Shown here one piece after another: positions 1-7,546 of a stretch of DNA of 10,680 bases. Numbering within the stretch: the first letter of the stretch is position 1; each line of letters starts with the position of its first letter. The notes under the pieces were generated by a model, which was given only the letters and a program-made list of their open reading frames with translations, made no database searches and was not told the DNA's origin. Origin of the DNA: Mycobacterium sp. (lineage in GTDB: Bacteria > Actinomycetota > Actinomycetes > Mycobacteriales > Mycobacteriaceae); assembly GCA_018500005.2 (NCBI GenBank), contig JAHBAP020000480.1, forward strand, positions 1-10,680, written 5' to 3'. The position numbers and the translations under genes were made by a program.

Positions 1-279
1 ATCGCCGACGCCTACTTCCGCAGCGCGGTGGAGGCGGCCGTGGACGGCTGGCGCCGGGTCGTTGTGACCGCGACGGAACTGGGCATCCCGATTCCGGGCT
101 TCTCCTCGGCGCTGTCCTACTACGACGGTCTGCGCACCGAGCCGAATCGCCTCCCGGCGGCCCTGATCCAGGGGCAGCGGGACTTCTTCGGCGCGCACAC
201 CTACGGCCGTATCGATGCCGACCCCAGCGCCCGGTTCCATACCCAGTGGAGCGGTGATCGCAGCGAAATCCAGGTGTAG
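1..279 (+). CDS. gnd1: 6-phosphogluconate dehydrogenase (decarboxylating), C-terminal 92 residues; 5' end outside window
   Basis: Gnd oxidatively decarboxylates 6-phosphogluconate to ribulose 5-phosphate with reduction of NADP+, in the cytosolic pentose phosphate pathway. The reading frame is open from base 1 and ends at TAG 277-279. What is visible is the typical C-terminal part of the helical dimerisation domain and the tail: IPIPGFSSALSYYDGLR, then QRDFFGAHTYGRID, then FHTQWSGD. In characterised enzymes the Arg and His of the RDxFGAH segment reach into the partner subunit's active site to bind substrate phosphate, and both are present. The tail is of the long homodimeric type (about 480 residues). 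Adjacency to guaB1 and glcB matches M. tuberculosis Rv1844c, hence gnd1 rather than the unlinked gnd2. The next gene starts 3 bases after the stop. The family is certain; the paralogue name rests on synteny. Confidence 0.96.
   Translation: MADAYFRSAVEAAVDGWRRVVVTATELGIPIPGFSSALSYYDGLRTEPNRLPAALIQGQRDFFGAHTYGRIDADPSARFHTQWSGDRSEIQV
272..276 (+). promoter_or_regulatory. Shine-Dalgarno-like AGGTG deciding the TTG start at 283
   Basis: AGGTG matches part of the anti-Shine-Dalgarno complement (AAGGAGGTGA) and lies 6 bases before TTG 283, inside the last sense codons and stop of gnd1. It supports a rare TTG start coupled to termination of gnd1, with the stop and the new start separated by one codon in the same frame. 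Confidence 0.5.
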
Positions 280-282
280 CCG

Positions 283-1746
283 TTGCGGCCCGCAGCGGCT
301 CTAGCTGCGAGTTGCCTGGTGTTCGCGGCGTGCAGTACCCGACCACCGGTCGCCGAGCACGGACTGAACTGGACACCCTGCGAGGGGCTCGCGGGGCAGA
401 TCCGCGAATGCGCGACGCTGCCGGTGCCATTGGATTACGCCGACCCGACCGGCCCCAGGATCGACCTCGCCCTGGCCCGGATACCGGCCCGCGGACCCGG
501 TCCGCGCGCGGGCGCGATCCTGGTCGATCCCGGCGGCCCCGGGATCCCCGGGGTCGACGAGATACTCAACCTGCCCAACCAACTCAGCGACGCGGTCGAA
601 GCCCGCTATGACGTCGTCGGATGGGACCGCCGCGCGGTGGGCAAGAGCAGCCCGCTGTGGTGCCGCACGCCGGAGCAGATGGGCGACTACGCGCGAGCGC
701 TGGCCGGTGCACAGTGGTCGACCAACCCAGACTCCCCCGAGGTGGCCGCCTGGGCTGCCCGGGCCCATGAGTTCGCCGACGGATGCGCCGACCGCAATCC
801 CGATCTGATCGGGAACATCGGAACCCGCGACTCAGCCCGCGATATGGAGTCCATCCGGATCGCACTCGGGGAACCGAAGATGAACTACCTCGGCTGGTCG
901 CACGGAACCAAGCTGGGCGCCCTCTACATCGACATGTACCCGCAGAACGTCGGCCGGATGGTGCTGGACAGCGCCATCGACCCGTCGCTATCGATCACCG
1001 ACTACAACCGGGCCCAGTCCCGAGCGCTCGAAGCCCAGCTGATGCGGTTCGTGGACTACTGCACCACTGCCGGGGACTGCCCACTGCCCGCCGACCACAC
1101 CGCAGCTACCGCCGCGCTCAAGACCTACCTGCTCTCGCTGCCGATCGAAAGCAGCGATCCGAAGGTGCCGACCCGCGCCGACGCCATGGCCGCGTTGGGC
1201 AGCGCGATGTACATACCGCCGGACTCGTTCCCCGGCCTGCGCGATGCGCTGCGGTCCGGGTTGGCCGGTGACGGCAGCGCCCTCATCGAACTCGGCGAAC
1301 TTCGCGGAGACCCGGCTGAGGCAACCAACAAGCTGAACGCCCTCTATGCCATCAACTGCTACGACTCGTCACCGACGCCGGACGTCGCCGGCAGCGCACG
1401 GATTGCCGCGCAGTGGGACGCCGACGCCCAGATCTTCGGCTCGGCCAATGCCTGGGGAGGGTTGCGGTGCAATGACTTTCGCACCCGCGATCCGATCGGT
1501 CCGGCGAAGGTGCACGGCGAAGGCGCGCCGCCGGTGGTGATCATCGGCGCGCTGCACGACGGGGCCACCCCGGTGCAGTGGTCGCGCGCTTTGGCCGACC
1601 AACTGGTAACGGCGCGATTGGTGATCGCCGACACCGATGTGCACTCGGTGTACCCGGCCTACAACGCCTGCGTCACCCGCATCGTCGACGCCTTCCTGCT
1701 CGACGGGACCGTACCGCCGCGCCTATCGGACTGTCCGGCCGACTGA
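283..1746 (+). CDS. secreted lipoprotein alpha/beta hydrolase, Hip1/TAP-like family (probable serine peptidase or esterase)
   Basis: A 487-residue predicted exported hydrolase. The first in-frame start after the gnd1 stop is TTG 283, preceded by AGGTG (272-276); later starts would lose the export signal. Residues 1-17 form a short signal peptide with a lipobox-like end (VFAAC, Cys17), so the mature protein is probably lipid-anchored outside the membrane; Phe at -3 is slightly non-canonical. The alpha/beta-hydrolase fold shows an oxyanion-type PGGPG at 83-87, DVVGWDRRAVGKSS near 111-124, nucleophile elbow GWSHG with Ser206, candidate acid Asp426 (ALHDGATP) and candidate His454 (DVHSVY). Residues about 385-485 resemble the TAP-like C-terminal domain, and many cysteines suggest disulfides. 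The layout resembles mycobacterial Hip1/CaeA (Rv2224c) and Rv2223c. Substrate is unknown; peptidase versus esterase cannot be decided here. It may be cotranscribed with gnd1. Confidence 0.88.
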   Translation: MRPAAALAASCLVFAACSTRPPVAEHGLNWTPCEGLAGQIRECATLPVPLDYADPTGPRIDLALARIPARGPGPRAGAILVDPGGPGIPGVDEILNLPNQLSDAVEARYDVVGWDRRAVGKSSPLWCRTPEQMGDYARALAGAQWSTNPDSPEVAAWAARAHEFADGCADRNPDLIGNIGTRDSARDMESIRIALGEPKMNYLGWSHGTKLGALYIDMYPQNVGRMVLDSAIDPSLSITDYNRAQSRALEAQLMRFVDYCTTAGDCPLPADHTAATAALKTYLLSLPIESSDPKVPTRADAMAALGSAMYIPPDSFPGLRDALRSGLAGDGSALIELGELRGDPAEATNKLNALYAINCYDSSPTPDVAGSARIAAQWDADAQIFGSANAWGGLRCNDFRTRDPIGPAKVHGEGAPPVVIIGALHDGATPVQWSRALADQLVTARLVIADTDVHSVYPAYNACVTRIVDAFLLDGTVPPRLSDCPAD

Positions 1747-1752
1747 TCGAAC

Positions 1753-1758
1753 TAAAGT
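1753..1758 (+). promoter_or_regulatory. candidate SigA-type -10 (TAAAGT) for a leaderless transcript of the Ntn hydrolase gene
   Basis: TAAAGT fits the mycobacterial TAnnnT -10 consensus and ends 7 bases before ATG 1766, so transcription would begin at or one base before the start codon. No Shine-Dalgarno sequence is present in the 19-base gap after the upstream stop, which favours leaderless translation. No convincing TTGACA-like -35 is visible, which is common in mycobacterial promoters. It is inferred from pattern and spacing only. Confidence 0.5.
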
Positions 1759-1765
1759 CAGTCGA

Positions 1766-2734
1766 ATGTGCACTCGCGTTCTGTGGAACTCCAACGACCT
1801 TGCCGTTCTGACCGGACGCAGCATGGACTGGCCCGAGTCGACCGAACCGGTGATCGTGGCCTTCCCCCGCGGCCGCGAGCGCAACGGGATCAACCCGCGG
1901 GGACTCGTGGAAGACCCCAACCCGCTTGGCTGGACCAGTAAGTACGGCAGCCTGGTCACCACGGTCTACGGCCTCGGCACCGTCGACGGACTCAACGAGC
2001 AGGGCCTGTCCGTACACGGCCTGTACCTGCAGGCCGCCGACTTCGGACCACGCGATCCGGCCAAACCCGGGGTTGCCGCGACGTTGTGGTTGCAGTACGT
2101 ACTCGACCAGGCCGCCACCGTCGCGGAGGCTCTGGCCCTGCTCGAGGACGTCGAGATCCTCAAGGTGAGCGCACACGGGCACGACTCCAACCTTCATCTC
2201 GCGATGGAGGATTCAGGCGGCGACTCAGCGATCGTCGAGTACATCGGCGGCAAGCGAGTAGTCCATCACGGCCGGCAGTTCACCGTGATGACCAACGACC
2301 CGACTTATGACGAGCAACTGGCGCTCCTCGCCAAACAGGACTTCTCCCATCCCAGCAGCAACATGCCACTGCCCGGCAACGTCAACGCGGGCGACCGGTT
2401 CCAGCGCGCCAGCTACTACTCCGCGCTGCTACCCGAACCGAAGTCCGAACGCGAGGCGGTGGCCGACGTGCTGGCGATCATGCGCAACGTCTCGGTTCCG
2501 TTCGGTGCGCCCTACCACGACTTCGGCGTCTACAACACGGAGTACCGCACGGTTGTCGACCAGACCAACCGGCGCTACTACTTCGAGTTGACCACCAGCC
2601 CCAACGTCATCTGGATCGACCTGGACCGGCTCAACCTCGGCGAAGGCGCACCCACCGTCGCCGTCGATCCCTACGACTACACGCTCGTCGGTGACGTGAC
2701 CGAGCGATTCACCGCCCAGGACATCCCGTTCTGA
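1766..2734 (+). CDS. choloylglycine hydrolase / penicillin V acylase family Ntn hydrolase (linear amide C-N hydrolase)
   Basis: A 322-residue protein, the usual length for the family, which cleaves linear amide bonds (conjugated bile salts, penicillin V or acyl-homoserine lactones, depending on the member). ATG 1766 is chosen over longer in-frame starts because it places Cys at residue 2; removal of Met would expose the N-terminal nucleophile. Other family residues are visible: Arg18 and Asp21 in GRSMDW, Asn177 in TNDPTYDEQ, and an RFQR motif at 211-214 containing the conserved Arg. Where bile salt hydrolases carry Asn in GLNF, this protein has Tyr87 in GLYL, as in penicillin V acylases. No signal peptide is seen, so it is probably cytosolic. 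It is separated by 19 bases from the lipoprotein gene and 20 bases from guaB1. Family is sure; substrate is unknown and bile salts are unlikely for an environmental mycobacterium. Confidence 0.9.
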   Translation: MCTRVLWNSNDLAVLTGRSMDWPESTEPVIVAFPRGRERNGINPRGLVEDPNPLGWTSKYGSLVTTVYGLGTVDGLNEQGLSVHGLYLQAADFGPRDPAKPGVAATLWLQYVLDQAATVAEALALLEDVEILKVSAHGHDSNLHLAMEDSGGDSAIVEYIGGKRVVHHGRQFTVMTNDPTYDEQLALLAKQDFSHPSSNMPLPGNVNAGDRFQRASYYSALLPEPKSEREAVADVLAIMRNVSVPFGAPYHDFGVYNTEYRTVVDQTNRRYYFELTTSPNVIWIDLDRLNLGEGAPTVAVDPYDYTLVGDVTERFTAQDIPF

Positions 2735-2742
2735 CCCCGGTT

Positions 2743-4191
<1,449 letters not shown>

Positions 4192-4264
4192 ACAGCGGCC
4201 CAGGACGACGTAGGGCTAACATGAGGACCGTCTGTTCTACGTGCAGGAAGGGGTCGGAGACCAG
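4192..4264 (+). promoter_or_regulatory. 73-base intergenic region with candidate -10 (TAACAT, 4217-4222) and RBS before the CNNM pair
   Basis: This is the largest gene-free gap in the window. TAACAT at 4217-4222 fits the mycobacterial -10 and would give a start of transcription near 4229 and a leader of about 36 bases. GGAG at 4256-4259 lies five bases before GTG 4265 and is the likely ribosome binding site; AGGAAGGGG at 4244-4252 is an alternative pairing site. A 4-bp GGTC/GACC hairpin (4252-4255 with 4259-4262) covers the GGAG but is too short to call a regulator. No magnesium riboswitch fold is recognisable in this length. Confidence 0.45.
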
Positions 4265-5617
4265 GTGAGCGTCGTCTCCGTCCTGCTGAGTCTGCTCGGT
4301 TTCATTCTGCTGACGCTGGGCACCGCGGTTTTCGTGGCGGCCGAATTCTCCCTGACCGCCCTGGAACGCAGCACCGTCGACGCCAACGCGAGAACCGGGG
4401 GCCCGCGGGACCGGATGGTCCAGAAGGCGCACCGCACGCTGTCATTCCAACTGTCCGGGGCGCAGGTCGGCATCTCGATCACCACGCTGGTCACCGGCTA
4501 CCTGGCCGAACCGGTCATCGCCCGGCTGCTGGCCCCTGTTCTGGACCGGGTGGGCGTCCCGGAGAACTGGGTGGAGGGCACGGCTCTGGTCGTGTCGTTG
4601 CTGATCGCGACGTCGGTATCGATGGTGTTCGGCGAGTTGGTCGCCCAGTACCTGGCGATCGCCGTCCCCCTGCAGACCGCTCGGGTGGTGTCCGGACCTC
4701 AGGTGCTGTTCTCCGCGGCGGTCACTCCGCTGATCCGGATGACCAACGGGGCCGCGAACTGGATCCTGCACCGGTTCGGCATCGAACCGGCGGACGAACT
4801 CAGTTCGGCACGTTCACCGCAGGAACTGGCCTCGCTGGTTCGGACCTCCGCCAAACAGGGCTCACTGGACCAGCCCACCGCCGAACTTGTCGACCGCTCT
4901 TTGCAGTTCGGTGCCCGCAGCGCCGAGGAGTTCATGACCCCGAGGTCCAAGATCGAGTCGCTGGAAGCCGACGACACCGTCGCCGATCTGCTGGAAATGG
5001 TGCGTCAGACCGGCCACTCGCGGTTTCCGGTCACCCGCGGTGATCTCGACGAGACCATCGGGGTGGTGCACCTGAAACAGGTTTTCGAGATCCCGCCGGC
5101 AGCGCGGATGGACACCAAACTGGGGGTCCTTGCCCGCACTGTGCCGGTCGTCCCGTCCACCCTCGACGGCGATGCGCTCAGCGAGCAGATTCGGCGCAGC
5201 GGAATGCAGGCCGCGCTGGTGGCTGACGAGTACGGCGGTATCGCCGGGATGGTCACGGTCGAGGATCTGATCGAGGAGATCGTCGGCGATATCCGCGACG
5301 AACACGATGCATTCAACCCCGAAGTCGTGAGAATCACCGGTGGACACCGGGTTTCGGGGCTGCTGAGGGTCGACGAAGTTGCTCAGCAGACCGGTTTCCG
5401 CGCCCCCGACGGCGATTACGAAACCATCGGCGGTGTGGTCATGGCGGCCCTCGGACATATCCCGACCGAGGGTGAATCGGTGGACCTGACCGGGTTCGAT
5501 CCGGACGCACTGGACGATCCGCCGGTGTGGCGCGCGCGGGTGGCCAGAATGGACGGACGGCGGATCGACCTGCTCGATCTGGTCCGCCGCCAAGAGCCTG
5601 AAGAGGAGCGGTACTGA
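4265..5617 (+). CDS. CNNM (DUF21)-CBS-CorC/HlyC membrane protein, Rv1842c-like
   Basis: A 450-residue integral membrane protein of the CNNM/CorC family, whose members act in Mg2+ or related divalent-cation export and tolerance; 'haemolysin' labels are historical. The order is DUF21 membrane domain (segments near 4-27, 62-92, 105-135 and 141-165), CBS pair (about 222-276 and 285-342, with FMTPRS and [22 protein letters not shown]), then a CorC_HlyC domain (about 352-440). Hallmark [12 protein letters not shown] lies at 25-36. The usual GELVPK signature reads GELVAQ (123-128), whereas the next gene has GEMVPK. GTG 4265 is preferred to in-frame GTG 4241 because GGAG lies five bases upstream and the first hydrophobic helix then starts close to the N-terminus. 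The stop overlaps the next start as TGATG, indicating translational coupling and probably a shared complex. Transported ion is not determinable here. Confidence 0.9.
   Translation: MSVVSVLLSLLGFILLTLGTAVFVAAEFSLTALERSTVDANARTGGPRDRMVQKAHRTLSFQLSGAQVGISITTLVTGYLAEPVIARLLAPVLDRVGVPENWVEGTALVVSLLIATSVSMVFGELVAQYLAIAVPLQTARVVSGPQVLFSAAVTPLIRMTNGAANWILHRFGIEPADELSSARSPQELASLVRTSAKQGSLDQPTAELVDRSLQFGARSAEEFMTPRSKIESLEADDTVADLLEMVRQTGHSRFPVTRGDLDETIGVVHLKQVFEIPPAARMDTKLGVLARTVPVVPSTLDGDALSEQIRRSGMQAALVADEYGGIAGMVTVEDLIEEIVGDIRDEHDAFNPEVVRITGGHRVSGLLRVDEVAQQTGFRAPDGDYETIGGVVMAALGHIPTEGESVDLTGFDPDALDDPPVWRARVARMDGRRIDLLDLVRRQEPEEERY
5603..5608 (+). promoter_or_regulatory. Shine-Dalgarno GAGGAG for the second CNNM gene
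   Basis: GAGGAG lies eight bases before ATG 5617, within the last codons of the first CNNM gene. With the one-base TGATG stop/start overlap it supports ATG 5617 as the start and coupled translation of the pair. Confidence 0.65.
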
Positions 5618-6666
5618 TGGGTGACCTCTTCGCCCTGGTGCTGACGGTGCTGCTCATCGCGGCAAACGCCTTCTTCGTCGGCGCCGAGTTCGCACTGATC
5701 TCCGCTCGCCGCGACCGCCTCGAAGCACTCGCCGAACAGGGCAAGCACAGTGCCGTGACGGTGATCCGGGCCGGCGAGAACCTGGCAGTAATGCTGGCCG
5801 GCGCCCAGTTGGGCATCACCATCGGCTCCATCATCCTGGGCCGGGTCGGCGAGCCTGCCGTCGCGCACCTGCTGAACCCCGTCTTCAACCTGCTCGGCGT
5901 GCCGCAAGCACTGGGACACACGATCTCCTTCGTGCTCGCCATCACCATCGTGGTGATCCTGCACGTCCTACTCGGCGAGATGGTGCCCAAGAACATCGCC
6001 CTGGCCGGCCCGGAGAAGGCCGCCATGCTCCTGGTGCCACCGTATCTGTTGTGGGTCAAGGCGACCCGGCCCATCATCGCGATCTACGACTGGTGCGCCC
6101 GGACCGTGGTGCGGGCGATGGGAATCCAGCCCAAGACCGAGTTGGAGAGCGCCGTCTCGATGGTGGAGCTGGCCGAGATGATCGCCCAATCACGCTCGGA
6201 GGGCCTACTGGACCGCGAGGAACACACCCGACTGTCTCGGGCGCTGCAGATCCGCAACCGGGTGGCCGGCGATGTCGCGGTGCCTCTGGCGAAGATCCGG
6301 TCGGTGCCGGCCGCGGCGGGAACCGGGCCGACGGTGGCAGCCGTCGAGCAGGCTCTGGCCGAAACCGGATATTCCCGTTTCCCGGTGACGCATGCCGACG
6401 GCGGATTCACCGGGTTCGTACACATCAAGGACATCCTGAACCTCGTCGAGCATCCCGGCGCCGCGGTCAGTGCCGCCGCTGTCCGGCACCTGCCCCGGTT
6501 GTCGGCGACCATGCCGTTGCCCGAGACGTTGACACGTCTGCGTGACGACCACAGCCATATCGCCCTGCTGACCGCCGCAGACGGCACGGTGTGCGGGATG
6601 GTGACACTGGAAGATCTCGTCGAGGACCTGGTCGGGACGGTCCGCGACGGCACCCACCGTGCTTGA
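5617..6666 (+). CDS. CNNM (DUF21)-CBS membrane protein lacking the CorC/HlyC domain, Rv1841c-like
   Basis: A 349-residue paralogue of the preceding protein. The DUF21 membrane domain has segments near 4-28, 57-80, 101-130 and 137-158, with GAEFALISARRDR at 22-34 and canonical GEMVPK at 120-125. The CBS pair is at about 219-275 (GYSRFPVT) and 288-341 (GMVTLEDLVEDLVGTV). The protein stops right after the second CBS domain, so the C-terminal CorC_HlyC domain of its neighbour is absent. The sequence ends cleanly with no remnant frame, so this is architecture rather than truncation, and it matches the shorter Rv1841c. As CNNM proteins dimerise through the membrane and CBS domains, a heterodimer with the upstream product is plausible but inferred. 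The start is ATG 5617 by coupling; the stop overlaps the next gene by eight bases. Confidence 0.9.
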   Translation: MGDLFALVLTVLLIAANAFFVGAEFALISARRDRLEALAEQGKHSAVTVIRAGENLAVMLAGAQLGITIGSIILGRVGEPAVAHLLNPVFNLLGVPQALGHTISFVLAITIVVILHVLLGEMVPKNIALAGPEKAAMLLVPPYLLWVKATRPIIAIYDWCARTVVRAMGIQPKTELESAVSMVELAEMIAQSRSEGLLDREEHTRLSRALQIRNRVAGDVAVPLAKIRSVPAAAGTGPTVAAVEQALAETGYSRFPVTHADGGFTGFVHIKDILNLVEHPGAAVSAAAVRHLPRLSATMPLPETLTRLRDDHSHIALLTAADGTVCGMVTLEDLVEDLVGTVRDGTHRA

Positions 6667-7546
6667 ACCGGACTGGCAGCCGCGGGCCGCGGCCCACCGA
6701 AACCGGGTCGACGACTTCATCGCCGCGCACGCCGGCGATGGCAGGAGCCACCCGGTCTGGGGCTTCCTGTTCACCTATTACAGCCTGCGCCCGCGTCGAC
6801 TCCGGGTCTGGCATCCGGGCTACGGCACGGTGCTGACCGGTCCGGGTGCAGGGCCCTATCTGAACCGCGCCGGCTACGTCGCGACGGGCGACGGGGTCAC
6901 CGTCGGCGAACAGTATCTGGCGTCGCGACTCCCGACGGTGCGCTTCATCGCCGACCTCCTGCGCTCCACGGCATCCCGGCCTGCACGGTTCGGCTGTTTC
7001 GGGATGCACGAATGGGCCATGGTTTACCGGACCGGGGCCGTCCGTCACGCCGCGGTGCCGCTGAGACTGGGGCCGACCGGAACCGACGAGGTGCTCGAGT
7101 CGATGCCGCTGCGGTGCAGCCATTTCGATGCCTTCCGGTTCTTCACCGCGCCGGCCGCGAATCGCAACGAGACACGGCTGAGCCGCGCTGGCCAGATCGA
7201 CTCCGAACAGCCCGGATGCCTGCACGCGAGCATGGATTTGTACAAGTGGTGCTACAAACTCGGTCCGCTGGTGGGCTCCGAACTGCTGATGGACTGCCTC
7301 GAGTTGGCCGCGGCGGCCCGCGAGTTGGATATGCGGGCCAGCCCCTATGACCTGGGTGAATACGGGTTTGAGCCGGTGGCGGTGGAGGAGGCCGCTGGTC
7401 GTGCCGAATACGTCCGCCGTCAGGGCGTGATCACCGAGCGCGCCATCCCGCTGCGCGGCACGCTGCTTGCTGACTGCGAGCGACTGATCGGTGCGTCGGA
7501 CCGGCGGATAAGATCAAGCGACTTTCCTTCAGGGAGGAACCAATGA
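6659..7546 (+). CDS. uncharacterised actinobacterial protein, often labelled '3-methyladenine DNA glycosylase'
   Basis: A 295-residue predicted soluble protein. GTG 6659 overlaps the upstream gene by eight bases and has no strong Shine-Dalgarno sequence, so expression probably depends on coupling; its TGA overlaps the glcB ATG by four bases. I recall the motif [15 protein letters not shown] (31-45) with WHPGYG (51-56) from actinobacterial proteins that databases name '3-methyladenine DNA glycosylase', but I can see no helix-hairpin-helix/GPD motif or other glycosylase signature, so that name is not supported by the sequence. Visible features are FGCFGMHEW (111-119), a FDAFRFF segment near 156-162, an N/E/R/Q-rich stretch (168-184) and [15 protein letters not shown] (183-197). 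Three Cys/His pairs occur: Cys113/His117, Cys153/His155 and Cys187/His189, conceivably a metal site. No signal peptide or membrane helix is seen. The function is unknown. Confidence 0.85.
   Translation: MLEPDWQPRAAAHRNRVDDFIAAHAGDGRSHPVWGFLFTYYSLRPRRLRVWHPGYGTVLTGPGAGPYLNRAGYVATGDGVTVGEQYLASRLPTVRFIADLLRSTASRPARFGCFGMHEWAMVYRTGAVRHAAVPLRLGPTGTDEVLESMPLRCSHFDAFRFFTAPAANRNETRLSRAGQIDSEQPGCLHASMDLYKWCYKLGPLVGSELLMDCLELAAAARELDMRASPYDLGEYGFEPVAVEEAAGRAEYVRRQGVITERAIPLRGTLLADCERLIGASDRRIRSSDFPSGRNQ
7509..7514 (+). promoter_or_regulatory. candidate -10 (TAAGAT) for an internal glcB promoter
   Basis: TAAGAT fits TAnnnT, in a locally AT-richer patch at the 3' end of the upstream gene. It would start transcription near 7521 and give a leader of about 22 bases containing the strong glcB ribosome binding site. 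No consensus -35 is visible 16-19 bases upstream. It could let glcB respond to carbon source independently of the upstream genes; this is pattern-based only. Confidence 0.4.
7531..7537 (+). promoter_or_regulatory. strong Shine-Dalgarno AGGGAGG for glcB
   Basis: AGGGAGG ends five bases before ATG 7543 and is the best ribosome binding site in the window. It fixes the glcB start, which agrees with the MTDRV N-terminus of M. tuberculosis GlcB, and suggests high expression. Confidence 0.8.

Noticed and set aside
1637..1765. Longer N-terminus for the Ntn hydrolase, starting upstream at 1637
   Set aside because: It would overlap the lipoprotein gene by more than 100 bases and bury the catalytic Cys, which must become N-terminal in this family; ATG 1766 gives Cys2.
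4241..4264. Upstream GTG start at 4241 for the first CNNM protein
   Set aside because: It adds eight polar residues before the first helix and would leave the well-placed GGAG (4256-4259) inside the gene; GTG 4265 fits better, though 4241 cannot be excluded.
4192..4264. Magnesium-sensing riboswitch before the CNNM pair
   Set aside because: The gap is only 73 bases and shows no recognisable M-box helices; only a 4-bp hairpin near the ribosome binding site is visible.
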